From Hemileia vastatrix (Eukaryota; Basidiomycota; Pucciniomycetes; Pucciniales; Zaghouaniaceae), in contig JASXTE010000005.1 in assembly GCA_030280995.1 (NCBI GenBank), positions 24,124,001-24,188,000 on the forward strand: DNA of 64,000 nt, given 5' to 3'. Positions 10,906 to 21,183 of the stretch are shown piece after piece (the first letter of the stretch is position 1; the number at the start of each line of letters is the position of its first letter). A model generated the notes under the pieces. The model had not been told where the DNA came from. It searched no databases and saw only the letters and a program-made list of their open reading frames with translations. Both the position numbers and the translations under genes were made by a program.

Positions 10906-12146
10906 GATAATAATCATATAAGAGTTTCAGAATCCTTATCCTCTAAATATGCAATATAAAAATGTGAAATAAGACAAGTGAAATTTGGAAAAAAGGCTCA
11001 ACTTCAAAGGTCAAAATCTCAGCAACCACTGAACCTAATTCAAACCTGTTTGTGGGAAATGAAATATATGCTTTAGTAGAATCTTCAGTTAAAGGACATG
11101 TGATTTAAATAAACCTAACCCTAATTTGTTACATAAAAAAATGAAATAAAAATTTAAATTGGGAAAAAAAAGGCTCAACTTTAATGGTCAATATCTCAGC
11201 AACCACTGAATCAAATTCAAATCTGTTTGCAGGAAATGAAAGATAGCCTTCAGGAGAATCTTCAGTAAAAAGAACATTAGATTTGAATAAACCTAACCCT
11301 AAAACCGAGTCTGATTTTCAAAATTTTACAAAAACTTGAAAAGTGGTAATGAAGATGAGATCAAAAGGAGTTTTATAAGTTCACTGTTATCCAGATAAGA
11401 GTCATACATATATTTAAGTATGAAATTTTCATAAAAGGAATGAGATATCATATAGGTATGAAAAAAAGGAGATGAAACTTACCTTGATTGAAAAGTAGGA
11501 AAAATAGAGTGAGAAAGATTGATGTTGGAATTGTGGGGAAATTGAATATGGAGTAAGTGAAATGCATAAAGAATGAGCAATGTATGTGTTTCAATGAAAT
11601 GGAGCCAAAAAAAAGTGAAATAAGGGAAAGGGGGGATAATGACAATGCCAAGGAGGGATGAAGAGTAGGGTGATGGAGCTAAAAGAGAAAGTAAAGAGGG
11701 AGAGAAAAAAAGGTTAATTATACCATCGAAATCCAAAATAACCACTTACAAAAAAAATTTAGATAAAAAAAATAAAAAAAACAGAAAAAAACAAAAAAAA
11801 TTATAATTAGTAATCAAAAAATCAAAAAAAAAAGAATAAAATGACTTACCTGGAGAGATGAGATGACAAAATGAATGAAACCAAATTGTTTGAGGGATGT
11901 TGGAGGAGAATAGGAAAAGGATATGAGGGATGAATGAAAAAAAAATCACTGACAAAATATGCAATTTCAGAAAATATGCGATTTCATGTTGAGCTGGTGA
12001 AAGAAAACCAATGAGCCATCCAAAAAAAAGATATTCACCGTAAATTCAAAAAAAAAATGAATATGCAACAAACCAAAATATAAAACCAAGTGAATAAAGT
12101 ACACAAAGAGGACATTTGGAAAGTATGAAAACATAAAAATTAAAAA
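10906..12146 (-). other. H1 leader and intron-like region upstream of the Tet-like gene
   Basis: On the minus strand this holds T-rich segments and at least two fungal-type splice donors (AG/GTAAGT near 11857 and 11483), with short pyrimidine-rich exon candidates between. It is nearly identical to 19950-21180 on the plus strand. Two copies of a segment reading GGTTGCTGAGAT occur near 11030 and 11205. I see no convincing protein in it. Its ORFs are low-complexity F/L/S/I runs. Confidence 0.55.
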
Positions 12147-13460
12147 TTAAAAGCGTTGCAAAGTGAAACGTTGGAGAGTAATTGGCATTATAATGGAGCG
12201 TATGCCAGTTGATTGAATGATTTGTGAATCAAGGGAGGGGAATGCCAGTGGTGGTTCAGGATCCTCTTCTTCATAAAGATCATTCCACTCATCCTTTAAA
12301 TCAGCGCAAATATTGTGGAGTATTACACAAGTCAAGATCCAATGATTTGCAGTTTTGATCTCCAATTTTTTTTGAAATTGGATTCTGAGCTCCCGAAGAC
12401 TAGAAAATTTTCCCTTTAAAATACCTATAGCATGTTCAATTCGTACTCTTGATTGTGCAAGGTGATAATTAAAGGCAGTTTTGGGGTCATTTTCTGAAGT
12501 TGCACCACGGAAAGCAGGTATAATGTACTTTCCACTTGCATATGCTGAGTCTGCAAGGAGGTACTGAGATTCGTCAAAGTATGAGTCAGGGGATTGAGAA
12601 ATCCTCATTCTTTGGAAGATGGAAGAGTCATGACATGATCCAGGGAAGCCACTGTGAAAAGCAATAAATTTTTTATTGACATCATATACAGGTTGAACGG
12701 CGATAGAGTATCTAGAAAGAAGATAAAAAGTTAGATTGTAAAAGATGAGAACTTGGAGAAGATTTGGAAGAAACCTTTTTTTGTGATCAAAATAATGGTT
12801 GCCATCATGAGCAGGCTTTTGACTCAAAGTTATAGTTGTGCCATTAACAAATCCTACACAGCCAGGGAAACCTTCAGCTTGCATTACTTGAGAGGATTCA
12901 AGTCGCTGTTCTGGAGTTGGCCAAGCAAGAGTTTGAGACTTGAGGGAAAGGATAGCAATCATACAGCGCTTGGTGTATAATATCACGGTACCATATCCTA
13001 TGTTAAAGAGATTATCCAAATGTCTTACGGAAGCACCATTTCCATTTGAGACAAAGCAACATAGAGCAAAAGCAAGTTGAATGGCAGGATTACACTGTTT
13101 GTTATGAGAATTGTTATGGAAGATAGGATGTTCAGAAATGAGTTGATAAAGTTTGAAGAAAGAATCGGGAGAAGTTCTAAAAAGTTGGGTGAAGTTTAAA
13201 TGAGGAATGTTGAGAATGGAGGCCAGATTATATCGGGGATCATGATAAAGATTTGGCCCCCTGGTGATGATGTAACGCTTTTTGGAAAGTAAACACATAT
13301 AAGCTAAAGCATCTTCCAAATAAGAGTCAGATTTATAGTAGAGAACTAAAAGTAAAGTGATGGCATTAATAGTGGAGTGAAGTAGCCGTATAGTAGAGAG
13401 GTGTTTCATTGTTGCCGGTGGAAGGGTTATGTGATGAGGGAAGTGGGAATTCACCACCAA
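12147..13460 (-). CDS. PIF/Harbinger DDE transposase (H1), first catalytic Asp changed
   Basis: An open frame of 437 codons. A likely 63-bp in-frame intron (12712-12774, donor AG/GTTTCT, CTAAC branch, TAG acceptor) would give 416 residues and join HKK to RYSIAVQ, the usual family reading. The fold is that of DDE_Tnp_4: a helical N-terminal part (FTQLFRTSPDSFFKLYQLI), GNGASVRHLDNLFNIGYGTV, then the catalytic core. First acidic position: GFVNGTTI, Asn at codon 12843-12845 where family members and the copy near 22400 have Asp. Second: GSCHDSSIF (12627-12629). Third: RIEHAIG (12435-12437). Loss of the first Asp predicts no catalysis unless editing or an error explains it. It is transcribed from the right TIR, opposite to the accessory gene. 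Confidence 0.85.
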   Translation of the reverse strand: MVVNSHFPHHITLPPATMKHLSTIRLLHSTINAITLLLVLYYKSDSYLEDALAYMCLLSKKRYIITRGPNLYHDPRYNLASILNIPHLNFTQLFRTSPDSFFKLYQLISEHPIFHNNSHNKQCNPAIQLAFALCCFVSNGNGASVRHLDNLFNIGYGTVILYTKRCMIAILSLKSQTLAWPTPEQRLESSQVMQAEGFPGCVGFVNGTTITLSQKPAHDGNHYFDHKKRFLPNLLQVLIFYNLTFYLLSRYSIAVQPVYDVNKKFIAFHSGFPGSCHDSSIFQRMRISQSPDSYFDESQYLLADSAYASGKYIIPAFRGATSENDPKTAFNYHLAQSRVRIEHAIGILKGKFSSLRELRIQFQKKLEIKTANHWILTCVILHNICADLKDEWNDLYEEEDPEPPLAFPSLDSQIIQSTGIRSIIMPITLQRFTLQRF

Positions 13461-13788
13461 ATGTGAAGTTGGGGTGTGTAGATAGAAAAAAAACTTAAGT
13501 GTTTGCCACCAAAATTAAGTAGCATAGAGTGAGGAAAGACTTAAGGATGGCATCAGCAATTATGAGTCATTTGACTTTCTTGCAAATCCATCATGGATGA
13601 GATGAGTTTGTGATCAGGAATTAGGAATGGAAATTGGGGTATAAGAGGTGGGATAATGCATTAGGGTGGATTCCTTATCCACTAGCCCCAGGGCTAGTGG
13701 ATAAGAATCTTCTGCAATTAATAATGTCTGATCCCGGCAAAAAAAATTCCTGATCCCTAATTGCGGATCCCTGAACATTGATACCCCC
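13461..13788. repeat. H1 right subterminal region and TIR, with hairpin
   Basis: Non-coding end of H1. It contains a perfect 15-bp stem with a 2-base loop (13674-13705, centre ACTAGCCCCAGGGCTAGT) and ends in the inverted repeat closing at 13788. The same arrangement is at 14423-14759 and, reversed, at 16807-17135. It is found only at the transposase-side end. Confidence 0.75.
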
Positions 13789-14062
13789 TAATAAAACAAT
13801 TTAATACAATTATTAACATTTAGAAATATATTATAAAGCCTTTTATAAGTTGATATTATCATTATATAAGCTATAACTATATTCTATTTATCTATTTTCC
13901 ACCACTAAGCACACATTTAAATCCAAGTATTGTGAGTTTTATTTGAGTATAACTATTTTATTAGTCTTCCCCTGAGGTTTAATCACTAAATCATTTATCA
14001 ATAAGTAGTAGGGCCATAAATAAATACTATTATATCATACTTATATACTAGACATACTGACA
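13789..14062. repeat. Repeat A, right part of the split copy
   Basis: Matches 24515-24790, including CTATTTTCCACCACTA and AGTCTTCCCCTGAGGTTTAA. It continues the repeat interrupted by H1. It ends about 14062, where an H-type fragment begins. Confidence 0.7.
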
Positions 14063-14422
14063 GAGTGAGATGAAAAGGAGCAGAATCAAATAGATGAAAT
14101 GGGGAGAAATTCTGAGCAGATAGAATGAACAGGATGGGATGAGAATGGGAGTGCGCAACAAGGTAGAAGACATATGCAGAGAGTAGTCCACGATGTGGTT
14201 ATGGAAGAAAGTAGGCCAAGATGTGGTTATGACAGAAAGTTGTCCAATATGTGGTTATGAAAAATTGAGTAGACAAATGTTGGATAAGAGGTGAACATTG
14301 ACACGTAAAGTGTCTAATAACCCAATTATTAGCAAAAATAATTGCAGAAGATAATTGGGATATAAGGATTTTTATCTGCAATTAATTTAATTGCAGATCA
14401 GTCAACATTGATACCCCCTAAT
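14063..14422 (-). mobile_element. Truncated H element, accessory-gene end
   Basis: Reverse complement of the leftmost 340 bp of H1: pyrimidine-rich promoter region and TIR, ending GTCAACATTGATACCCCC at 14422, then TAAT. There is no gene. The inner break is at the repeat A junction. Confidence 0.75.
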
Positions 14423-14759
14423 GAAGTATCATAGAGTGAAGAGACACATAAGGATGAGAAAAAATGTTATGTGTTCGCCACCAAAATTTAGTATCATAGA
14501 GTGAGGAAAGACTTAAGGATGGCATCAGCAATTATAAGTCATGTGACTTTCTTAAAAATCCATCATGGATGTGATGAGTTTGGGATCAGGAATTAGGAAC
14601 GGAAATTGGGGTATAAGAGGCAGGATAATGCATTATTGTGGATTCCTTATCCACTAGCCCCAGGGCTAGTGGATAAGAATCTTCTGCAATTAATAATGTC
14701 TGATCCCGGCAAAAAAAATTCCTGATCCCTAATTGCGGATCCCTGAACATTGATACCCC
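14423..14759 (-). mobile_element. Truncated H element, transposase end
   Basis: Near-identical to 13490-13788, including the hairpin (14646-14677) and a TIR ending CCCCC at 14759, flanked by TAAT. Together with the preceding fragment it gives two H ends in the same orientation side by side, the product of truncation or recombination, without any gene. Confidence 0.75.
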
Positions 14760-15639
14760 CTAATGAATGAGTCAAAAAAAGTGGCACGAGGTTTTGGAAA
14801 TTACAGAAGGTACTTGAGCAACTTTGCTCATTTGATTATATGACTACAGAATAAATTAGTTACTAGAGTTTAATTGAGTAACGATTGGGGAGTAAGTCGG
14901 TAAAACATGCATACCGAACCACTTTACCGACACGGCTGCGGATGCTCTAAATAAGAATCGCGAGGACCCATTACGTCATAACAATTGGTGTCCCAAGGCG
15001 TGAATCCCATAAGGGGTTGGTGAGGTTTCTGTTGCTTCCATATTGGGAATTAGAGTCCCCGGCGAAACCTCCGGGTAATGAATTGGCGAATTTCTCCCAA
15101 GTTAGCACGAGGTGTTAGCTATATAATTAAACCTGTTGGTGCGACATATGGTTGTTCTTAGGTTCTTTCCAAGAGTTCGATTTATGCCATCTCAATAGAA
15201 GGACTCGAAGTGACGTTAATTTGTAGATTTGCTAGTATTTACCTGAAACCACTTGCTGAATGAGGTGAGGTGGGAAAAGTTGGCTGTTTGAATAAGTGTA
15301 TACCAAAATCATCTAAGAATTTGGGTTAACCCGTTTTCTTTGTGTCTTTAGATAATAATCTAAACGTGACCTGCTATGCAGTAATGCCAACTAACTCAGA
15401 AAAAATCACAAAGAAAGTTTCACCTATCCTTTCAAGGATTTGCATGCCCACAAAGCAAGTTTCATGATGGACTAACTGGAAGTAACACTGCAGGTCTAAA
15501 AAATACCGGTACCCATTCAGATCTCTGGTGAAGGAGGATATAAACATGGCAGTTCTATGTGGACAATGTTCAACATCCCATCATAAAAATATTTTTAAGC
15601 CTAATAAGCACAACAAAGACAGACATATTTTTTATAATT
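14760..15639 (+). promoter_or_regulatory. Upstream region of the secreted-protein gene
   Basis: About 880 bp with no recognised repeat and with more CG and CpG than the neighbouring transposons. No long frame is present. A short upstream frame starts at 15546. I cannot point to a defined TATA box. It is taken as promoter and 5' UTR by position only. Confidence 0.4.
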
Positions 15640-16299
15640 ATGATTCCCCGCATCAAATTTCAACTCTTAAATTTTTTGTCTCTATACTGTCTAACACTAT
15701 TGTTTTTATTCGTTGCTTTAATTCAAGCAAACGGCTGGAGTGAATGGAGGGTTATTCCGAACAGCGTACAAGTCACACACAATGACTTAGAGTGCACGGC
15801 ACAAATTGTTGGAAATAGAGATCCTTCTATAACTGTGTTTGTAAAAAATGTAGGAAGATTGTTTTATAAAGAATTTGAACTTCGGGCAGTGGGAGCACCT
15901 CGAGGTTGGAGGCAGAAAGTTGAGCCAGGCCAAGATTTAGATATAAGGGAGATAGCGGCACATACCCCAAACGTCATAGCTACTCAAATCCGTGTACGCG
16001 ATTTACATGGGCCCATGAGCTGGGGTAAGTTCTGGAAACTTCGAATTGGCGAAACAATAACACCCGGCGGCCTGGAATGTCGAACCCTTCATTTTGACGA
16101 GGAAGGAACTATTCTAAGCCTCTATTTAAGGAATCCAGGAACAGATTGGGTTAAGGAAGCGTATATTTACGATAAGAGGGAGAATAAAGTTGATGAAATA
16201 AGGGTAAACCCGGGCACAACGATACAGATGATTAATTTTGACATCCATCGCGGAGTAGGACCCACCTATAAAATCCGTGTACGGGATATTCCCCAGTAG
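15640..16299 (+). CDS. Secreted two-repeat protein, candidate effector
   Basis: 219 residues, no intron. The start at 15640 gives a classic signal peptide: basic start MIPRIK, hydrophobic core of about 20 residues (LLNFLSLYCLTLLFLFVAL), then IQANG before the mature N-terminus. An in-frame Met 27 codons upstream would bury it. The mature part is two diverged copies of one module, residues 36-121 and 132-216. Each opens with W-(R/K)-(V/L), has an LEC motif near position 16, a central V.PG or VNPG turn, and ends IRVRD. Only two cysteines remain after cleavage, one per module, so a single inter-module or inter-chain disulfide is possible. No family is recognised. Base composition and codon use are unlike the flanking transposons, with no stop or frameshift. 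It lies alone in a 1.8-kb island between H fragments and a gypsy LTR. Function is unknown; the effector role is inference from secretion and setting. Confidence 0.8.
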   Translation: MIPRIKFQLLNFLSLYCLTLLFLFVALIQANGWSEWRVIPNSVQVTHNDLECTAQIVGNRDPSITVFVKNVGRLFYKEFELRAVGAPRGWRQKVEPGQDLDIREIAAHTPNVIATQIRVRDLHGPMSWGKFWKLRIGETITPGGLECRTLHFDEEGTILSLYLRNPGTDWVKEAYIYDKRENKVDEIRVNPGTTIQMINFDIHRGVGPTYKIRVRDIPQ

Positions 16300-16604
16300 T
16301 AAGAGTGAGTCCATTTCTTAAATTTTTACCTTTCTTCGTCTAAAGTGATCCAAAATTTATTAATGTATTTTGATACCTCGTCATTCGTAAACAGGAGTAA
16401 GTTAGCATAGTGGAGGAAAAAAAAACTAAAACAAACACAGGAATCACTTTAAATGGTTTTAATATTCAATATTTGAAAGATTGGGTTACTGAGGAATAAT
16501 AGAAGAGTATCATGTTTTTAATATTTATACATCAATACGGTTATTTAGCAGTGTTAGTGTGAGAATTGATAATTAATATAGTCTACCTTTCCATATATAA
16601 CACT
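16300..16604. other. 3' flank of the secreted-protein gene
   Basis: About 300 bp of AT-rich sequence without an open frame or recognised repeat. It ends at the AATAG target duplication of the solo LTR (16605-16609). Confidence 0.5.
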
Positions 16605-16609
16605 AATAG

Positions 16610-16806
16610 TGTCAGCCAGGCTATCTCAGGAGCCCAGTAATTTATATAATAAATTACTGCAATCATATAAAGGAATAACATTATGTAATTACAATAAATT
16701 ATTAAAATAAAATTATATATATTTTATGAAGAAATAAAATAATTACTATACTTAATTTTATTATTAAATAAGTTTTATTACATAAACAAATATTATATTC
16801 TATAAT
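16610..16806 (+). repeat. Solo gypsy LTR, left part
   Basis: Begins TGTCAGCCAGGCTATCTCAG. Preceded by AATAG (16605-16609), which recurs at 42290-42294 just after the right part (41303-42289). The two parts together are 1184 bp, the normal length for this LTR family. H2 is inserted after ATTCTATAATA. Confidence 0.88.
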
Positions 16807-17135
16807 AGGGGGTATCAATGTTCAGGGATCCGCAATTAGGGATCAGGATTTTTTTTTTCCGGGATCAGACATTATTAATTGCGGAAGATTCTTATCCACT
16901 AGCCCCAGGGCTAGTGGATAAGGAATGCATGATAATGCATTATCCCGCCTCTTATACCCCAATTTCCATTCCTAATTCCTGATCCCAAACTCATCACACC
17001 CATGATGGATTTGCAAGAAAGTCACATGACTCATAATTGCTGATGCCATCCTTAAGTCTTTCCTCACTCTATGCCACTTAATTTTGGTGGCGAACACTTA
17101 AGTTTTTTTTCTATCTACACACCCCAACTGCACAT
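16807..17135. repeat. H2 left TIR and subterminal hairpin
   Basis: Reverse complement of the right end of H1. It includes the 32-bp hairpin at 16891-16922 and a T9 run. It is non-coding. Confidence 0.78.
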
Positions 17136-17382
17136 TTGGCGGTGAATTCCCACTTCCCTCATCACATAAGCCTTCCACAGGCAACAATGAAACACCTCTC
17201 TACTAGGAAGTTACATCACTCAACAATGAATGCTATTACTTTTCTTTTAGTTCTTTACTATAAATCTGACTCTTATTTGGAAGATGCTTTAGCTTATATG
17301 TGTTTTCTTTCCAAAAAGCAATACATCATCACCAGGGGGCCAAATCTTTATCATGATCCATAATATGATCTGGTCTCCATTT
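17136..17382 (+). pseudogene. Harbinger transposase N-terminal fragment (H2)
   Basis: Closely matches the first 75-80 codons of the H1 transposase (SYLEDALAYMCFLSKKQYII, GPNLYHDP). A TAA follows the Pro at 17361, and homology stops around 17382 after the equivalent of NLASIL. The catalytic domain is missing. The sequence then switches to a pyrimidine-rich segment with a splice donor. H2 therefore cannot supply transposase and would need another copy. Confidence 0.82.
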
Positions 17383-19333
17383 TACTTTTATTTTCTCAAC
17401 TCATCTCACCAGGTAAGTCTTTTTTTTTTTTTTTCTTGTTTTTTATTTGCTAATCATGAATTTTTTTATTTTGCTCTTTTTGTTTTTTTTTGTTGTTTTT
17501 TTTTTTTTTTTTTTTTTTGTAAGTCCTTTTTTTTTATTTTCAAGGTTAGACTATTTTTGTTTTTTTTTCTCTTTTTTCTCTTTTTTCTCTTTTTTTTTCT
17601 CTCCTTCACCCTCTTTAGCTGCCTCATTTCACCCCTTTTCCTCTCTCTTTACCTGCCTCAAGTCACTCCTTCTCCCCTCTCTTTACCTTCCTCAAGTCCC
17701 CCTTATTTCACCCTCTTTACCTGTCCCAAATCCCCCCTTTCCCCCCTCTTTAGGTGCCTCATGACCCCCCCTTCCCCTCTCTTTAGGAGCCTCAACCCTC
17801 CCCCCTTAGGTAGATATTGGGGAGGGGGCCGTTCCAGGAGAAGTGAGTAGATTTGTTGTGACATTGACTTGAGGATCTTCAAGCTATCTCATCTCAAACC
17901 GGCTAAAAATCAGTCTCAAATTCATTATCCACACACTTTCCCATCCCAACCCCAACCCAAAAACCACTCTTGCCTCCTTATCTGTCTGTGTTTGTCCAGC
18001 CTTGCTTTCTTGCCTTTTCTTCCTCCTTTTTTCTTCTTTCCTTCTCCATGAAATCTTCACCCTCTGACAAGGATCCAGAAATTGTCCTTGCCTCTGATGG
18101 CTCGTATCTTGAAAGAAGCAGTCTTGTCAGTGCACAGGCACTGGCTAAGCGTGTCTTATCCGCCAAGAATTGAATAATCCTTTATCTCCTATCAAACCTG
18201 CTTTCCTTTCTTCCTCTCCTTCCGAACCGCCTTTTGATCCTCATTTTGTTGTCTTATCTGCGCAGGATCCTTCTGGTAAATCTGTTTACAGGCTCTGGTA
18301 AGTCTCCACTTCCTTCACATGGCCTTTCTCTCTCCTCACTCTTGCTTTCTTTTTAGTCCACTCTCAACCACAACTCTTGCGCATCCTCCTCAGGATCATG
18401 CTTCACCTATTCCTCATCCTTCCATTCCTACTCTATCTGTCACGCAAGCCCTTCAAGCCCCTCCCCTTGACTCTCTTTTACCTTCTCCTCAAATTCATCC
18501 ATCTCAGCTCAATAATTCGGTAACACTTCTTAATCCTTCAAAATCAAATCTCACTGATCAATCAATACAAATGCGTGGTTAGTCTGTTTAGTTTACTATT
18601 CATCATTGTTTGCTACTCATTGAGGCACTCTTATGCATGCACTTTTCAATTGTGACTTATTTTAACAATATTGTTCTTTTTCTTCACAACAAAATTTATC
18701 TTTTAAAAATTTCAGTAAATCAAGCCAGCCTTTCTTCCCCCACCCAAACTAACATCATTGTACCACCTCCTGGCCTCCCTGGGAGCTCGGCTTTTCTATA
18801 TTTACCTGATCCTTCTCTCACTGACCCTGCTTCAGATTTCAAATTCAAGACTCGTCTTCAAAGCAGGCTCTCTAGGTCTGAACACGCTGGTCCTACCAAA
18901 AAGAAAAAGGCTGGGCTGGAGGGTCCTTGTGGGTCAGGTACTTTCTGCGATGGCAATATTCTTGGAAAGATTCTTGGCTGGAGAAATATTTTGATTGGAT
19001 CTGATTTTCAAAAGGAAAAATCCCACAGCCCCACGACTGTCACTAGAGAAGTTATCATAGGAATTCGGGTAAGAAACCAACAGCGCAACATCCGATTGTG
19101 CAAAATCTTTAGGACACAAAGTGGAAAACTGTCCATTGAGGCAAACAAAGGTGCTAATTCATCCACAAATCACGCAACTTCTGAATTCAATTCAGATTTG
19201 ATATTGTGTTGTCTTTCCAAGCCAAATTTATCTTCAAAAAGTTATTCTTCCTCAAATTTTGATGGGTGCCCTTTTGGAGGAGGTGTCAAACTGAATCAAT
19301 CTTTGTTTTGGTCTAAAGATAAACCATTTGACT
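17383..19333 (+). pseudogene. Unrecognised multi-exon gene carried in H2, 5' part
   Basis: After long T and C/T runs (about 17415-17800) a gene-like stretch starts at an ATG at 18048 (MKSSPSDKDPEIVLASDGSY). An apparent stop follows at 18171, then Pro/Ser-rich coding sequence. Likely introns are at 18299-18356 (GTAAGT...TTTTTAG) and about 18574-18715 (GTTAGT...TTTCAG, joining MR to VNQASLSS in frame). The last exon (to 19338) encodes a Ser-rich, basic protein with a KKKK stretch near 18905 and no recognised domain. The frame runs directly into the gypsy LTR and resumes at 37201. I do not recognise the protein. It has no match in H1, so it may be captured host sequence or part of another transposon. 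Confidence 0.5.
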
Positions 19334-19338
19334 CTTTC

Positions 19339-19538
19339 TGTCAGCCAGGCTATTCCAGGAGTCCAGTAAATGATATGTAACTTATAAGACCTGAAAGAGG
19401 GGGTAAGAATTGTATTTAATGTATATAAATTAATATTTTATTGCATAATAGAATTATATAAGTATTTTATTACATATAAGTGTTATATTAATTTTATGGG
19501 TTATATAAATTTTTTTATACATTTAAATTTAACATAAT
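19339..19538 (+). repeat. 5' LTR fragment of the gypsy block
   Basis: 200 bp with only a few differences from 36074-36273. It is interrupted by H4 after AACATAATA. Confidence 0.85.
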
Positions 19539-21183
19539 AGGGGGTGTCAGTTCTGGCAAATCCGCACTTAAATTAAGTGCGGATTTCAAACCAAATCAGC
19601 ACTTACAAATCAGCACTTAAATTTTGCAAAAAAGTCACTTATTTCAAAAAAGGGTGTCAGTTATGACCTCAAATCAGCACTTTTTTCCCGTTTTTTTTCA
19701 CAACCACATTTTGGCCACAAAACATCCCTTCCTTTCTTACCCCATCCCTGTCACATGTGACACACTGACCTTCCTTGCTACCTACCCATCAATCCTCGGC
19801 ACACACCCCTTCCTGAAATTTTCAATATTTTGACCAGGCATGTTTACATTCTTTTTTACTTATTTCTTCTACTTCTTAATCTTTTTTCTATGGGTGTCAG
19901 TTCTGACCTCAAATCAGCACTTTTTTCATGATTTTTTTTTCAAAACCACATGTTGGACACATCATCCCTTTCTTTCCCATACCATTTTGTACTCTCCAAA
20001 TGTCCTCTTTGTGTACTTCATTCACTTGGGTTTGTATTTTGGTTTGTTGCATATTCATTTTTTTTTTGGAATTTACGGTGAAAAATTTTTTTTGGATGGC
20101 TCATTGGTTTTCTTTCACCAGCTCAACATGAAATCGCTTATTTTGTCAGTGATTTTTTTTTTCATTCATCCCTCATATCCTTTTCCTATTCTCCTCCAAC
20201 ATCCCTCAAAAAATTTGGTTTCATTCATTTTGTCATCTCATCTCTCCAGGTAAGTCACTTTATTCTTTTTTTTTGATTTTTTGATTACTATTATAATTTT
20301 TTTTGTTTTTTTCTGTTTATTTTATTTTTTTTATCTATATTTTTTTTGTAAGTGGTTATTTTGGATTTCAATGGTATAAATAACCTTTTTTTTCTCTCCC
20401 TCTTTACTTTCTTTTTTAGCTCCATCACCCTACTCTTCATCCCTCCTTGGCATGGTCATTATCCCCCCTTTCCCTTATTTCACTTTTTTTTGGCTCCATT
20501 TCATTGAAACACATACATTGCACATTCTTTATGCATTTCACTTACTCCATATTCAATTTCCCCACAATTCCAACATCAATCTTTCTCACTCTATTTTTCC
20601 TACTTTTCAATCAAGGTAAGTTTCATCTCCTTTTTTTCATGCCTATATGATATCTCATTCCTTTTATGAAAAGTTCATACTTAAATATATGTATGACTCT
20701 TATCTGGATAACATTGAACTTATAAAACTCCTTTTGATCTCATCTTCACTACCACTTTTCAAGTTTTTGTAAAATTTTGAAAATCAGACTCGGAATTAGG
20801 GTTAGGTTTATTCAAATATAATGTTTTTTTACTGAAGATTTTCCTGAAGGCTAGCTTTCATTTCCCACAAACAGATTTGAATTTGATTCAGTGGTTGCTG
20901 AGATATTGACCGTTACAGTTGAGCCTTTTTTTTCCCAATTTAAATTTTTATTTCATTTTTTATGTATCAAATTAGGGTTAGGTTTATTTAAATCACATGT
21001 CCTTTAACTGAAGATTCTACTAAAGCATATCTTTCATTTCCCTCAAACAGGTTTGAATTAGGTTCAGTGGTTGCTGAGATTTTGACCTTTGAAGTTGAGC
21101 CTTTTTTCAAAATTTCACTTGTCTTATTTCACATTTTTATATTGCATATTTAGAGGATAAGGATTCTGAAACGCTTATATGAT
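19539..21183 (+). other. H4 left subterminal and leader region
   Basis: Repeated GGGTGTCAGTT...GACCTCAAATCAGCAC segments (19653 and 19892) follow the TIR, then the intron-rich leader shared with H1 (donors AG/GTAAGT near 20249 and 20617). It has only low-complexity F/S/I frames and no supported protein. Confidence 0.55.

Larger units (their letters stand above)
7634..13788. mobile_element. H1, PIF/Harbinger-like DNA transposon carrying a TET-like gene
   Basis: About 6.2 kb. The left end begins GGGGGTATCAATGTTGACTG and the right end, read inward, GGGGGTATCAATGTTCAGGG. Both continue into GATCCGCAATTA. Both flanks read TAATA, so the target duplication is TAATA or a TAA core of the kind Harbinger elements use. 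Contents from left to right: DNA-binding/coiled-coil gene (+), roughly 95-bp tandem repeats, decayed Tet-like oxygenase (-), T-rich intron-like leader, DDE transposase (-), subterminal hairpin. H1 is inserted in repeat A. Confidence 0.85.

Noticed and set aside
14900..15540. tRNA or structured RNA upstream of the secreted-protein gene
   Set aside because: The region is relatively GC-rich, but I could not fold a cloverleaf or find a conserved RNA motif.
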